Origin: NORP309 sp045107085
GTDB lineage: Bacteria; Pseudomonadota; Gammaproteobacteria; Xanthomonadales; Marinicellaceae
Reading direction: 5' to 3'
DNA: 8,887 nucleotides
Assembly: GCA_045107085.1 (NCBI GenBank)
Contig: JBGCFT010000138.1
Coordinates: 1-8,887 of the forward strand
The position numbers and the translations under genes are program-made. Below, one piece after another: positions 1-7,304 of the stretch (within the stretch, counting starts at the first letter, position 1; each line of letters starts with the position of its first letter). A model generated the notes under the pieces. It made no database searches. It saw nothing but the letters and a program-made list of their open reading frames with translations, and was not told the DNA's origin.

Positions 1-1451
1 TTATTCCATTCATAAATAAGTGTTAGACCTAAACCACTTGATAGTTGTGGTGATTGCCAACCTTTGCTTTGGGCTTGTTTAAAATTCTTTAATGCCAATT
101 CTTTTTTATCCATCGCTAAATAAGCAACACCTAAAGCAAAACTGCTTAAACCAGTGGCATCCGAACCACTGGCTTTAATGTCACTTTCTAACAGTTCAAT
201 CTCTGACAAGATTGATTTATATTTATCTCTAACGTTATGAAAAGGCATCATGTGAGTACGTCTTACTTTTGCTTTTATTTCTTGAGCTCTGGAAAGATGT
301 TTTTCTGCTATTTGTACTCTTTTAAAAGTTTCATAGGTTTGGTATATGCCATTTCCAATGCCAAATACTGTTGCTAAAACAGCCAATGTAATGATTGAAC
401 TAAAAACGGGGTGTTTTTTAATTTTTTTACTCAGACGCCCAATAAAAGTAATTTTTCTTGCTGAAATGACATCACCACTTAGAAAGGCATCTAAATCACT
501 TGATAGTTTTGCAACCGATTGATAACGTTTTTCTTTAGATTTTTCTAAACATTTAAAAGTGATGGCTTGTAAATCCGCTGAAAAACTTTGGCCCATTAGA
601 GTGGGTTCTTCATGGATGATTTTGTATGAAATTTCAGAAATGCTTTCTGCTTTAAAAGGCAAATCTTTCTTGAGTAACTTATACAATAAAACGCCCAATG
701 AAAAAATGTCTGTGCGTTTATCTATTTCTTGATTCAAGCCTTTTGCTTGCTCTGGTGACATATAACCTGGTGTGCCAACTATTACACCTGTCATTGTTAA
801 TGATTTATTTTCCTCACTAAACTTATCTCTATCAGTAGCAATACCAAAATCAAGTAGTTTTATGATGCCATTTTCATTGACCATTAAATTATTTGGTTTT
901 ATGTCTCGATGAATGATACCTCGTGAATGTGCGTAACTTAGGGCTTCACACACTTGTTTAAACAGAAAAACCCGTTGTTTGGTATTGAGATTATTTTTTT
1001 CTGTGTAACTTAGAATATCTTGCCCTTGAACTAATTCCATAACAAACCAAGGAATCTGATTCTCACTTAAGCCTGCATCATAAAGTTGCGCAATATTATT
1101 GTGGTTTAGGTCAGAAAGAATTTGCCTTTCTCTTAAAAAACGATCAATCATAGTTTTTGAAGCTATGGTGTTTGGTATGATTTTCAGTGCAGCTTGTTTT
1201 TTTATTTGATCGTCGTTTCTCTCAACCAAATAGACAATTGACATGCCTCCTTGACCCAAAAGTTTGAGTATTTTCCAGTGACCAATTTCTGACCCGATTA
1301 AATTTAACGGGTCAAAATCGATGTCCTCTATGATACTACCATATCCAATAATTGAGTTTTCTGACTCAAGGATATCAGCAGTATCAATGTTATCAAAATC
1401 GGATATAAAATCACTGACTTTTTTTTCGAGATCGTTCTTATCGTTTTCCAT
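1..1451 (-). CDS. Membrane-anchored Ser/Thr protein kinase with C-terminal TPR-like region (partial, C-terminus off the left edge)
   Basis: About 483 codons are visible, without a stop before the left edge. The start is the ATG at 1449-1451; an in-frame TAG lies only 15 bases upstream, so no earlier start is possible. An acidic leader of about 55 residues precedes a Hanks-type kinase domain (about 58-310). This has glycine loop GQGGMS (66-71), VAIK-type lysine K90 (AALK), catalytic HRDIKPNN with D183, DFG at 201-203 and an APE-equivalent SPE ending at E234. All catalytic residues are present, and Arg before D183 makes it an RD kinase, consistent with activation-loop phosphorylation (Ser/Thr at 212-221). 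A basic stretch (KKIKKHP) precedes one hydrophobic helix (about 349-370), which predicts a cytoplasmic kinase and a periplasmic C-terminus. Residues 430-483 look TPR-like. The 'VYLVERNDD...ALKII' block resembles xanthomonad kinase-TPR proteins. The substrate is unknown. The gene overlaps the upstream giant gene by 14 bases and has no obvious ribosome-binding site, suggesting translational coupling. Confidence 0.93.
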   Translation of the reverse strand, partial: MENDKNDLEKKVSDFISDFDNIDTADILESENSIIGYGSIIEDIDFDPLNLIGSEIGHWKILKLLGQGGMSIVYLVERNDDQIKKQAALKIIPNTIASKTMIDRFLRERQILSDLNHNNIAQLYDAGLSENQIPWFVMELVQGQDILSYTEKNNLNTKQRVFLFKQVCEALSYAHSRGIIHRDIKPNNLMVNENGIIKLLDFGIATDRDKFSEENKSLTMTGVIVGTPGYMSPEQAKGLNQEIDKRTDIFSLGVLLYKLLKKDLPFKAESISEISYKIIHEEPTLMGQSFSADLQAITFKCLEKSKEKRYQSVAKLSSDLDAFLSGDVISARKITFIGRLSKKIKKHPVFSSIITLAVLATVFGIGNGIYQTYETFKRVQIAEKHLSRAQEIKAKVRRTHMMPFHNVRDKYKSILSEIELLESDIKASGSDATGLSSFALGVAYLAMDKKELALKNFKQAQSKGWQSPQLSSGLGLTLIYEWN

Positions 1452-4400
1452 TTTGCTTTTGTTCTAATGAATCTTGTTGAAAATATCTGATTTCAGCATA
1501 CCATGATTTAAACAGCTGAATAAGCTCTTGACTTTGATAATCATCATTTAATAGAAATTGATGATCATAATAATTCACCGAATTACTTTCGAAATCATAA
1601 AATGGCACAACTAGCTCATTTGATTTATTTTGTATCTGAGTTATTTCATCCAACAATTTAAATTCATCAAGACTTTCAAACCCATTGGCAAAAACTTGGT
1701 CTATTTTTGATAGGGTAAAAGAATAAACGTTTGATGTATCAACTCCTGAATTTGCAACGCCGCCATTATCTTGTAAACTCACTTCTATTATCGCTGTACC
1801 AAAACTAGTAGTGGTCTGGAAAGATAAAGTCCCATTATTATCGACATTAACATCGCCAACTAATATAGATTGTGAGTCAGAAACTATCTCAACTTGATAA
1901 GCTAAAACAACTTGTGAGCTATTTTCATTTTCTGCCCCCATATCAACTCCAAAAGCCCATTCATTAATACTAAAACTATCAGAGCTTTGAACAACTTGGT
2001 TGCCTAAGTTTTCAAAGCTGGGTTGGTCATTTACGCAATCTACTGTGATAAAGACGTCAGCGGATAATTGACTTGAAACGGTATAACTAAATGCGTCAGT
2101 TGTCACGCCATCATTACAATAGTTTTGATTGGGTGTATAGAGGATTCTTTCTTGATCTGGGCCTTCAAATATCACCGAACCGTTAGTTGGCTGGGTAAAT
2201 GACTCTATGACCTCAGTTTCTCCACCATTTGTGTCTGGATCAATATCATTAATAATTAAATTTACTACTACACTTTCATCTTCATTGACACTGGCAAAAT
2301 CATCAATGGCTTGTAATGGATCATCGACACACTCAATATGAATACTGACTAAAATCAAAGGTGAACCATTGTTAGCATAAAAGAACGTTTCTTGTTCATC
2401 TGGGTCACTATGACAGAAATTAAACTCTGGTTCGTATGTCAGGTTATCACCATTATTTATCACTGTTCCATGTGTGGGTTGTTCAAAAATTGAAATGATT
2501 TCTATTGGCCCACCGTCAATATCCGTGTCATTTGCCAGTACATCTAATGAACTAACGGTATCTTCTTGAATGGTATACTCATCGCTGGCGCCTTGTGGTA
2601 AATCATCTACACAGGTAATTGTGATAAATACCGTTGCCGTTGTTCCTCCGTTAATTGTGTATTCAAATGAATCATCGCTTCCTCCACTTGTTGTACAATA
2701 ATTATCATCTGGCGTATAAAACACTTGATTGGTAAATAATTGGACGGTTCCATGTGCGCCTTGAGTAACAGAGAGTATATCATTGTCTCCGCCGTCAAAA
2801 TCATCGTTACTTAAGAATTGTGCTTTGGTAAAAGTTGTAGCAGTGTCTTCATCAATTGTGACATTATCATCTACTGCAATAGGCAGGTCATCCACACAAT
2901 TTACTGTCATTGCAACATTAGCAGTAGCGCCATCATTAATGGAGTATTGAAAATTATCTGTGCTTATTCCATCATTGCAATAATTATTGTTGGGTTGATA
3001 AGTAATAATTCCTGAATTGATTTGTAACACTCCATTTGCAGGCTGGGTATCAAAAGTTATGGATAATTGTCCCGAGTCATTTGCCACATCATTGGACAAA
3101 GGATCAATCACTGTATCTGTGTCTTCATCTGTCGTGTATGCATCATCAATTGCCACTGCCGCATCAAAAATACAATTGACACGAACAGCAACGGTAGCCG
3201 CTGGGCTGCTTTCAAATTTATAGGTAAAATCATCGGTCGCAGCTGAAGTATTGCAATAGTTATCATCTGGCGTATATTCAAAACCATTACTGACTTGTAT
3301 GACACTTCCATTTACGGGTTGTGTGAAAGAGTCGGCACTTATGGGCCCACCGTCAACATCGGTATCATTTTCATAAACCAAAAATACAGAAACCACCTCT
3401 TCATCTATTGTGTAGTTATCGGCTACGGCCACAGGGTCATCATCCACACAAGTAACTGAAACAGAGACTGTTGCAGTGGCACGTTTATTTATTGTGTAAG
3501 TGAAATCTTCTGTGCCGCCATCGTTAATGCAAAAATTGGGGTTTGGGGTATAGTTAACTCTTAAAGAGTTGCTTGAAATAGCAACCAAACCATTGGCGGC
3601 TTGACTAACGGATGTGATTTTAAGTGCTGTATTATTGCCGTCTCGTGAGTCATTTTCCAAAACTTCAATAACTCTAACACTATCTTCTTGTGCTACAGAG
3701 ACATCATTATTTGGAACTGGTTCTCCACCAATACAGGTCACTGTCACAAATACGGTTGCAGAATTGCCTCCATTTAAAGTGTAAGTAAAACTGTCTGTAT
3801 TAATGCCATCATTACAATAATCTGGCTCAGGTTTATAAGTAGCCGACCCATTAAACACGCTTGATTCTCCATTATTGGGCTGTGTTACAGATACCACGAC
3901 CGAACCGCCATCACTATCTGTATCATTGTCGTGAACCTGTGCATCGATAAAAAATGTTTCGTCTTCTGATACAGTTAAGGTATCATCATTGGCAATTGCC
4001 GCATCGTCTACACAGATTACCGTGACTGATATTGTCGCACTTGAGCCGCCATTTAATGTGTAGGTGAAATCGTCTGTTGGTTGGCCGTCATTACAATAAT
4101 TGGGATCTGGGATATAAGTGATTTCACTATCGGAATTAAAAACACTTCCGTTAAGGGGTTGTGTTACTGCAATGACTCTATTGATTCCCCCATCAGGATC
4201 TATAGCATCATCGACAACATTATAATTCACAATTTGTGTGTCTTCATTGGTTTGTAAGTTGTAAAATATTGCTGTAGGTTTTTGACTTGTGTAAAAAATA
4301 TACGACTGGCCAGCCTCTTTGTTATCTGCGCCAATTAATACTTGATCCTCACTTAGAGAAACAGATCGCCCAAAATTATCTGAGGCACCCGTATCACTGG

Positions 4401-6645
4401 CAATAAATTCATCAATTTGCCACCATAGGTCATCTGTTTTAGTATACTGATAGACAGATCCTGAGGTTGTTCCATTAAAGTCTCTCAAATATGAACCAAC
4501 GAAAATATCTGAATTGTTTATTGCAACAGATGCTCCAAAATTATCATTGCTATTACTCGACTGAGGATTTAGTTTTACTTTTTCTGACCATGAGTTTGTG
4601 GTTTTTTCAAAAACATAAGCAGAACCAACCCCGTCATCTTGCGCACCCACTATGAGCTGATCACTATCTAAATCAACTGAAATCCCAAAAGAATCATTTG
4701 TTCCACCGTCACTGGCGGTGAGTTTTAAAGATTGAGTCCATGTATTATTAAGATTGTTGCGATCAAAAATATAAGCCGACCCGGCATCGCCTCCATTTGT
4801 ACTGTCCCTTCTTGAGCCGATTAAAATTCGATCAAGATTGATACTTACTGCACTACCAAAATTGAAAAATGCTGCCGAATCATCTGCCGTAAGTTTACTG
4901 GATTGAGGCCATGAGGTTATTGAGTTCAAATCAAAGACATAAGCAGCACCTGCAGAATTTTTTCCTGGAAGATCCGCAAATTCAGCGCCAATAACGGCTG
5001 TTGTTGAATCCAGACTTACAGAGCGGCCAAAATTATCAAATTCTGCCCCATCATTGGCATAAAGCTTAGTTGCTTGATACCAATTACCAGAGCTGGTTCG
5101 ATAAAACACATAGGCAGCACCAGCGTTTTGACCCATGTCATCGTTGTTATAGGCACCAACCAATGCAAAATTATTATACAAACTGACTGAATACCCATAT
5201 CGGTCACCTGACTGTCCATCATTTGGCACCAGTTTCCCCGTATTAACCCATTGTGAATTGATGAATTTGAAAGCATAAACGGCGCCGGAATCTGATCCGA
5301 AATCATCGTTTCCATAAGCGCCAACCAATGCATAACTCCCAAATAAACTCACAGAATGACCAAACTTATCATTTGAAGTCGAATCATCAACCGTGAGTTT
5401 TGCTGACTGGCTCCAATTAGTTAATTTGCTGAATGTATAGGCAGCATTGATGTTAGATGAGCCTATTATTTTATCATTAATAAAATCCACTCTTCCTCCA
5501 ACAAAAGCATTACTTTGTAGGTCATTGGCTGTTAAGGTGTCAGAAAGACTCCAAGTAGCTAAACCATCAAAATCATATACTTCAATCGACCCAGATTGAT
5601 TTAAGCCAGAGTTTGAAGTTGAACCGCTGCCGATGATTGCCCTATTTGCAAATATTTTAACCGTTAATTCACTCGAACTTAACAGCGAAATTGTTTTCAA
5701 TTTTCTCCATACGCCTATAAAACGGTCATAAATATATGCTTTATTAGCACCTTGCTCAGTAACAATAAAATGATTACCAGAAATACTAACGCTTCTGCCA
5801 AATTTTGCGCCAACTGATTCAGCACCATAAATTATACTATCTTGATTCCATTGTCCTGCAGTCCTTAAATAAGAAACGACATATCCAGTAGAAAAATTTG
5901 ATAAATTCAATCCGTCTTGAACACCTACTATGGCTCTGTCTCCATCAATTGCCACTGACTTTCCGAATTGTGCGGTATCAAAAGCTTCGTTTGCGAATAA
6001 CTTTTCAGTCAAGCTCCAATTTGTTGGGCTGTTTTTCTGGAAAATATAAGCAGCTCCTGAACCAGAAACTGCTCCATCATCCTTTGGAGCGCCAACAATT
6101 AAGTCAGAGGTATCTAAGTTAAGTGATTCTCCAAATCTATTATCAAGGACAGAACTTTGAACCCTTAGCTTTGTACTATATTCCCAGCTTTCTGAATTTA
6201 GTGTATAAATGTACACTGCGCCATTTGAAAAACCGCTTGTTGCAGCCACTCCCTTTGCCGCAATTGCTACAATGTTTTCATTTTTTGCGACACTTAACAT
6301 GCTTCCGAATTCATCACCAAGAGCACCATCTGGAGGGATTATTTTAGAATGTTTTATCCATTGATTATTCACGTATTTAAATACATGAACAGCGCCGGAG
6401 TTAGCCCCATATACGTTGTCATTTTCTGCTCCCACAAAGGCCCAGTTTTCATTCATGCTGACTACTTCGCGCATCGTGCTTGATTCATCATTACTGGAAA
6501 TTGATAATTCATTGATAACAGAAAATAAACTTTCTTCATGTGTAATTGAAGACGTTCCGTTCTTTGATTGATCATTCTTAGCAGACACTGGAAAAGAAAT
6601 GATTGAAAAAATTATTAGCCATTTAAAAAACATAGTTTTACTCAT
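1438..6645 (-). CDS. Giant exported FG-GAP double-propeller / Ig-repeat protein, 1735 aa
   Basis: The N-terminus is a Sec signal peptide: Lys-flanked hydrophobic core at 6-18, probable cleavage after VSA (A22). Residues 40-786 form fourteen FG-GAP_2-like units of about 53 residues (pattern SVSL..VGA..GAAYVF..W..KL..D..FG), which I read as two seven-bladed beta-propellers. Residues 790-1540 are eight Ig/cadherin-like domains (Big_9/VCBS style; NED, NDxDxDGG, TQPxNG, YTP.NYCNDG, DFTYT, CVDD). Residues 1541-1646 are a ninth, cysteine-free beta domain (PSF...WA...DNGG). 'VFANGFE' (1651-1657) is followed by a 78-residue polar tail. All 16 cysteines lie in the eight Ig domains. I see no catalytic motif and no recognisable outer-membrane or sortase anchor, so binding, adhesion or surface-scaffold roles are likely but unproven. 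MSKTM offers a second Met at position 5; the first ATG is preferred because a weak AAGA lies just upstream. The next gene in the unit is the kinase. Confidence 0.95.
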   Translation of the reverse strand: MSKTMFFKWLIIFSIISFPVSAKNDQSKNGTSSITHEESLFSVINELSISSNDESSTMREVVSMNENWAFVGAENDNVYGANSGAVHVFKYVNNQWIKHSKIIPPDGALGDEFGSMLSVAKNENIVAIAAKGVAATSGFSNGAVYIYTLNSESWEYSTKLRVQSSVLDNRFGESLNLDTSDLIVGAPKDDGAVSGSGAAYIFQKNSPTNWSLTEKLFANEAFDTAQFGKSVAIDGDRAIVGVQDGLNLSNFSTGYVVSYLRTAGQWNQDSIIYGAESVGAKFGRSVSISGNHFIVTEQGANKAYIYDRFIGVWRKLKTISLLSSSELTVKIFANRAIIGSGSTSNSGLNQSGSIEVYDFDGLATWSLSDTLTANDLQSNAFVGGRVDFINDKIIGSSNINAAYTFSKLTNWSQSAKLTVDDSTSNDKFGHSVSLFGSYALVGAYGNDDFGSDSGAVYAFKFINSQWVNTGKLVPNDGQSGDRYGYSVSLYNNFALVGAYNNDDMGQNAGAAYVFYRTSSGNWYQATKLYANDGAEFDNFGRSVSLDSTTAVIGAEFADLPGKNSAGAAYVFDLNSITSWPQSSKLTADDSAAFFNFGSAVSINLDRILIGSRRDSTNGGDAGSAYIFDRNNLNNTWTQSLKLTASDGGTNDSFGISVDLDSDQLIVGAQDDGVGSAYVFEKTTNSWSEKVKLNPQSSNSNDNFGASVAINNSDIFVGSYLRDFNGTTSGSVYQYTKTDDLWWQIDEFIASDTGASDNFGRSVSLSEDQVLIGADNKEAGQSYIFYTSQKPTAIFYNLQTNEDTQIVNYNVVDDAIDPDGGINRVIAVTQPLNGSVFNSDSEITYIPDPNYCNDGQPTDDFTYTLNGGSSATISVTVICVDDAAIANDDTLTVSEDETFFIDAQVHDNDTDSDGGSVVVSVTQPNNGESSVFNGSATYKPEPDYCNDGINTDSFTYTLNGGNSATVFVTVTCIGGEPVPNNDVSVAQEDSVRVIEVLENDSRDGNNTALKITSVSQAANGLVAISSNSLRVNYTPNPNFCINDGGTEDFTYTINKRATATVSVSVTCVDDDPVAVADNYTIDEEVVSVFLVYENDTDVDGGPISADSFTQPVNGSVIQVSNGFEYTPDDNYCNTSAATDDFTYKFESSPAATVAVRVNCIFDAAVAIDDAYTTDEDTDTVIDPLSNDVANDSGQLSITFDTQPANGVLQINSGIITYQPNNNYCNDGISTDNFQYSINDGATANVAMTVNCVDDLPIAVDDNVTIDEDTATTFTKAQFLSNDDFDGGDNDILSVTQGAHGTVQLFTNQVFYTPDDNYCTTSGGSDDSFEYTINGGTTATVFITITCVDDLPQGASDEYTIQEDTVSSLDVLANDTDIDGGPIEIISIFEQPTHGTVINNGDNLTYEPEFNFCHSDPDEQETFFYANNGSPLILVSIHIECVDDPLQAIDDFASVNEDESVVVNLIINDIDPDTNGGETEVIESFTQPTNGSVIFEGPDQERILYTPNQNYCNDGVTTDAFSYTVSSQLSADVFITVDCVNDQPSFENLGNQVVQSSDSFSINEWAFGVDMGAENENSSQVVLAYQVEIVSDSQSILVGDVNVDNNGTLSFQTTTSFGTAIIEVSLQDNGGVANSGVDTSNVYSFTLSKIDQVFANGFESLDEFKLLDEITQIQNKSNELVVPFYDFESNSVNYYDHQFLLNDDYQSQELIQLFKSWYAEIRYFQQDSLEQKQNGKR
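2026..4278 (-). repeat. Eight tandem Ig/cadherin-like domains, each with one cysteine pair
   Basis: These are residues 790-1540 of the giant protein, with a period of about 94 residues. Each unit contains an acidic NED/DED start (unit 4 has DEE), an N-D-x-D-x-D-G-G-like loop, a TQPxNG turn, (Y/F)TPxxN(Y/F)C, a DFTYT-like strand and a closing C(V/I)xD. The two cysteines are 27 residues apart in six units and 28 apart in units 6 and 7. Unit 7 is the most divergent around the second half (ETFFYANNG). Because the protein is exported, an intradomain disulfide in each unit is the natural reading. No metal binding is demonstrated, though the acidic loops would suit calcium. Confidence 0.88.
4288..6528 (-). 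repeat. Fourteen FG-GAP-like beta-propeller units (protein-level repeat, 2 x 7)
   Basis: These are residues about 40-786 of the giant protein. Units begin near residues 40, 95, 153, 210, 266, 313, 365, 411, 466, 522, 579, 636, 686 and 741. Units 8-13 are the most regular; units 4-7 are degenerate, and unit 5 has lost the FG and most of the acidic loop. The N-terminal segment FSVINELSISSND supplies the 'W..KL..D' part of unit 1, while unit 14 stops after 'SYIFYT', as expected when the first and last blades exchange strands to close a ring. Acidic loops such as GNDDFGSDSG and NNDDMGQNAG match the usual FG-GAP metal-loop position. The DNA copies have diverged, so this is an old repeat. Confidence 0.85.
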
Positions 6646-6663
6646 TTAATCTTGTATTACTCA

Positions 6664-6694
6664 AATATACGAAAGTTTTCAATGAAGCGGACAA
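6664..6694 (-). promoter_or_regulatory. Weak candidate promoter for the giant-protein/kinase unit
   Basis: On the minus strand TATATT (6669-6664) is one mismatch from the -10 consensus and ends 18 bases before the ATG. The best -35 at a tolerable distance is TTGTCC (6694-6689), with a long 19-base spacer. A better -35, TTGAAA (6682-6677), would pair only with a poor -10 (TAATAC). The location is right, but the -35 is weak; an alternative sigma factor or an activator is possible. Confidence 0.25.
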
Positions 6695-6696
6695 AA

Positions 6697-6736
6697 CAAT
6701 TAAAATTAATGAATCAAGTCAATTAATTTACAATTG
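6697..6736. promoter_or_regulatory. Imperfect AT-rich dyad in the divergent intergenic region
   Basis: The left arm CAATTAAAATTAATGA (6697-6712) is complementary to the right arm at 6719-6736 apart from one extra A and an AC-for-T difference. The spacer is 6 bases. The right arm covers the -35 of the forward promoter, so a bound regulator could affect both directions. In DNA this AT-rich, chance palindromes are common; function is inference only. Confidence 0.3.
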
Positions 6737-6755
6737 AGCATTACATACTTATATT
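6727..6755 (+). promoter_or_regulatory. Sigma70-type promoter for the RidA-family gene
   Basis: TTTACA (6727-6732) and TATATT (6750-6755) each match consensus at five of six positions, with an ideal 17-base spacer. Transcription would start near 6762, giving a leader of about 22 bases before the ATG at 6784. No strong Shine-Dalgarno sequence is visible in that leader. Confidence 0.55.
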
Positions 6756-6783
6756 AAGAATTACACATAATGCAGAATTTAAT

Positions 6784-7182
6784 ATGAGTGAAAAAATATA
6801 CATTTCAAAAGGTAAAGGATTACCCGAATGGTCAAACCCCATAAGTCATGCTGTTGTGGCCAATAACATGTGCTTTGTAAGTGGTCAACTATCAGTCAAT
6901 GCTCAAGGTGAATATATCAATCAATCTATTCTTGATGAGGGAAAATTAGCGTTTGCTAATTTCTTTGCTGTTCTTAATAGTGCTGGATTTGAAAAGGATG
7001 ATATTGTTTTCATCGATATTGCCTTTAATAACCTTGAAGATTTATCGGTAATTAATACGTTATATTGTGAATTATTCGAAGAACACAAAAGACCTGCGAG
7101 AACTGTTTATCAAGCTCAAAAGTTACCCTTTGGAGGGAAAATAAAGGTGACAGGAACCGCAGTTAAGGATATTAAACAGTAG
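6784..7182 (+). CDS. RidA/YjgF/YER057c/UK114-family protein, 132 aa
   Basis: The length and fold signature match the RidA family, small trimeric cytoplasmic proteins. Canonical members hydrolyse reactive enamine/imine intermediates such as 2-aminoacrylate, which are made by PLP enzymes. The C-terminal signature is present as RPARTVYQAQKLPFGGKIKV (103-122), and R106 corresponds to the substrate-carboxylate-binding Arg105 of E. coli RidA. However, the usual 'KIEIEA' reads KIKVTG: the position of catalytic Glu120 is K121, and the next Glu is T123. The N-terminal GPY segment is replaced by NPISHAV. It may therefore be a divergent Rid subgroup member with altered or no deaminase activity, so I give no symbol. 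It is transcribed away from the giant gene and lies 122 bases before pyruvate kinase; each has its own candidate promoter, so they need not be an operon. Confidence 0.92.
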   Translation: MSEKIYISKGKGLPEWSNPISHAVVANNMCFVSGQLSVNAQGEYINQSILDEGKLAFANFFAVLNSAGFEKDDIVFIDIAFNNLEDLSVINTLYCELFEEHKRPARTVYQAQKLPFGGKIKVTGTAVKDIKQ

Positions 7183-7240
7183 GTTTTTTGATTGCGTTTT
7201 GGTGAGACAATGTTCTCAAATTTAAATAAGTCATAATTAT

Positions 7241-7270
7241 TTAACAAAACAAGAGTAAAATTGGTAGAAT
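7241..7270 (+). promoter_or_regulatory. Extended -10 promoter for pyruvate kinase
   Basis: TTAACA (7241-7246) and TAGAAT (7265-7270) each match consensus at five of six positions, separated by 18 bases. TGG directly before the -10 makes an extended -10 element. Transcription would start near 7277, leaving a leader of about 28 bases before the GTG start. No clear terminator separates it from the preceding gene, so read-through is possible. Confidence 0.55.
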
Positions 7271-7304
7271 AATCAATACATAACTATAAAAAATAATTTA
7301 TCCA

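Noticed and set aside
2607..3311. Several open stretches of about 65-68 codons on both strands inside the Ig-repeat region
   Set aside because: They lie within a coding frame with clear domains, are low-complexity translations of the repeat DNA, and have no ribosome sites or recognisable domains.
2026..4278. Repeated DNA words (around the ccatcattacaata segments) that might suggest a CRISPR array or DNA satellite
   Set aside because: The period is about 280 bases, the copies are diverged, and the repetition follows the Ig-domain codons for N-Y-C-N-D-G; it is protein repetition.
5016..6347. Open stretches of 74-108 codons in other frames within the propeller region
   Set aside because: They are shadows of the repeat-encoding frame; their compositions are odd and no family is recognisable.
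1438..6645. Reading the giant protein as a toxin, autotransporter or type IX-secreted protein
   Set aside because: No toxin domain, beta-barrel end, RTX nonapeptide array or type IX C-terminal domain is visible; only a Sec signal and binding-type beta domains can be supported.
7203..7218. TGAGA / TCTCA inverted repeat after the RidA-family gene as a terminator
   Set aside because: The stem is only five pairs and no T tract follows (AAATTTAAAT), so it does not fit an intrinsic terminator.
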